From DASTDH01 sp041167675 (GTDB lineage: Bacteria > Verrucomicrobiota > Verrucomicrobiia > Chthoniobacterales > JAFAMB01), in the NCBI GenBank assembly GCA_041167675.1, contig JBEEIB010000301.1, positions 24,798 to 88,797 on the forward strand: DNA of 64,000 bases, read 5' to 3'. The translations under genes were made by a program, and so were the position numbers. Within the stretch, counting starts at the first letter, position 1; each line of letters begins with the position of its first letter. This document shows, in pieces, positions 62,729 through 64,000 of this stretch. The notes under the pieces are model-generated. The model was given only the letters and a program-made list of their open reading frames with translations, was not told where the DNA came from and made no database searches.

Positions 62729-63980
62729 GATCATCGTGCATGGGGGCCGAGCTTTGGCAGGGACAGTCAAGATCAGCGGATCAAAAAATTCCGCCTTGCC
62801 CATCCTTGCCGCGACTTTGCTTACCAAAGAACCGTGTGTTATTCACCGAGTTCCGGATCTAAGCGATGTGCACTACATGCTGCAGATCCTGAACCACCTT
62901 GGCGCTGAAGTGGAGAGGGCGAGTGGTGTTGTTACGGTAAAGGCGGAAAAGGTGAGCACCGTCGCGCCATACGAAGTGGTCAGAAAAATGCGCGCCTCAG
63001 TCTGTGTTTTGGGCCCGCTTTTAGGGAGAGAGAAAGAGGCGACTGTCTCGCTACCTGGTGGGTGCGTTATCGGAGACCGGCCGATCGATCTTCACCTGCG
63101 CGGTTTTGAATCTTTGGGAGCAGCCGTTCGGGTTCATGCAGGCGATATCAAGGTCTTCGCGCCCCAGCTTCGAGGTGCGAGTATTTCCCTCAAAGGCAAG
63201 TTTGGCTCAACTGTGCTTGGTACTGACAACGTGATGATGGCTGCGGTTCTGGCCGACGGAGTGACGGTTATTCAGGATGCCGCTTCGGAGCCGGAAGTGG
63301 TCGATCTGGCGAATTTTCTCAACAAGATGGGGGCTAAGATTGAAGGGGCCGGCACCTCCCGAATCGTGATTGAAGGAGTACCAGAATTACATGGTGCGGA
63401 ACACGAGGTAATTCCTGACCGGATCGAGGCAGGTACCTTTTTGATCGCTGGAGCGATTGCCGGGAAAGAAGTAACAATCACCAGAGTTAACCGGCGGCAT
63501 CTCACGGCGGTGACCAACGCGCTTGAATCGTCAGGATACAAGCTCTCCGGTGACAACGGTTCCTTGACCATTCAACCGAATGGCGCGCTGAAACCGCTCG
63601 ACCTACGCACTGAACCTTATCCCGGCTTTCCGACTGATATGCAGGCGCAAATGTGTGCCTTGCTAGCCACGGCAGAAGGGGATAGTGCCGTGACCGAAAA
63701 TATCTTTCCGCAACGCTTCATGCACATTTCCGAGCTTAAGCGGATGGGCGCAGCGATCGAGCTGGATGGAGCGACGGCGAAAATAAGTGGGGTAGATGGA
63801 CTCAGCGGAGCGCCAGTGATGGCGAGCGATTTGCGTGCTTCAGCCGCGCTGATTCTGGCCGGTCTCAAAGCCGAAGGCATGACGGAGATCAACCGTGTCT
63901 ATCACATTGATCGCGGCTACGAACTAATTGACGAAAAGCTGGGCGGCTTGGGCGCCCACATCGAGCGGGTCAAAGTTTGA
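62721..63980 (+). CDS. murA: UDP-N-acetylglucosamine 1-carboxyvinyltransferase
   Basis: MurA (419 residues) transfers enolpyruvate from phosphoenolpyruvate to UDP-GlcNAc, the first committed step of peptidoglycan synthesis. K22 and N23 (GSKNSALPILA) and the catalytic Cys at residue 115 (LPGGCVIGDRP) are in place; Cys rather than Asp suggests normal fosfomycin sensitivity of the enzyme. The C-terminal end HIDRGYELIDEKLGGLGA is standard. The last 20 bases of the window contain no identifiable start of a further gene. Confidence 0.95.
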   Translation: MDKIIVHGGRALAGTVKISGSKNSALPILAATLLTKEPCVIHRVPDLSDVHYMLQILNHLGAEVERASGVVTVKAEKVSTVAPYEVVRKMRASVCVLGPLLGREKEATVSLPGGCVIGDRPIDLHLRGFESLGAAVRVHAGDIKVFAPQLRGASISLKGKFGSTVLGTDNVMMAAVLADGVTVIQDAASEPEVVDLANFLNKMGAKIEGAGTSRIVIEGVPELHGAEHEVIPDRIEAGTFLIAGAIAGKEVTITRVNRRHLTAVTNALESSGYKLSGDNGSLTIQPNGALKPLDLRTEPYPGFPTDMQAQMCALLATAEGDSAVTENIFPQRFMHISELKRMGAAIELDGATAKISGVDGLSGAPVMASDLRASAALILAGLKAEGMTEINRVYHIDRGYELIDEKLGGLGAHIERVKV

Positions 63981-64000
63981 GCAGTGATGATTTCCAGGTC

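Overview
The window looks like a chromosomal segment of a Gram-negative, respiring soil-type bacterium, most likely Verrucomicrobiota (Spartobacteria/Chthoniobacterales-like). This is an inference from gene style and content: LptD and LpxA show an LPS outer membrane. There is a 14-subunit-type complex I operon with a short NuoG, a futalosine-type UbiA prenyltransferase, cobalamin-dependent MetH, a MoxR/Bat operon and a four-helix-bundle protein of a kind common in that phylum. Composition is moderate GC throughout. I see no tRNA, rRNA, CRISPR array, prophage or intact insertion sequence.

Layout. 1-1026: end of a C39-like peptidase gene and a decayed sugar transferase. 1051-7152 (+): aroD, a VirJ/AcvB-type hydrolase, an MprF/LpiA-type lysyl-phosphatidylglycerol synthase, a SanA/DUF218 protein, panD and a MuiA-like protein. 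7169-15072 (-): envelope genes rsmB, ugd, lptD, galE, a 3D-domain lipoprotein and lpxA. 15216-17909: an MFS exporter divergent from a LysR regulator. 17910-21024: a repeat-rich patch with a 35-bp inverted repeat, a duplicated radC 3' end, an NTF2-like gene, intact radC, a secreted protein made of 12-residue GPLHR repeats, and a DUF4440-type protein. 21025-33335 (-): nuoD-[lipoprotein]-nuoE-F-G-H-I-J-K-L-M-N, without nuoA, B or C, behind a near-perfect CRP-type palindrome. 33643-39764 (+): type II NADH dehydrogenase, a UbiA/MqnP prenyltransferase and metH.

39970-48436 (-): moxR, DUF58, DUF4381, batA, a batB-batC fusion, batD, batE and a DUF3108 gene, with mostly overlapping or near-abutting ends. 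48702-54469: AI-2E/PerM-type transporter, convergent icd, then marR-tolC and a PgeF/YfiH protein. 54501-55122: a four-helix-bundle pseudogene with three frameshifts. 55368-60314: a fused aldolase/short-chain dehydrogenase whose aldolase half has lost its metal ligands, a methyltransferase, a secreted carbohydrate-binding-like protein and an AMP-dependent ligase. 60342-63980 (+): rpmE, prfA, prmC and murA.

How the genes fit together. Much of the window serves the cell envelope (LPS precursor and transport, nucleotide sugars, peptidoglycan precursor, cationic lipid synthesis plus hydrolysis, Bat stress operon) and respiratory electron entry (two NADH dehydrogenases side by side). The least explained items are the GPLHR repeat protein, the inverted-repeat/radC-duplication patch, the lipoprotein inside the nuo operon, and the aldolase domain stripped of its active-site residues.
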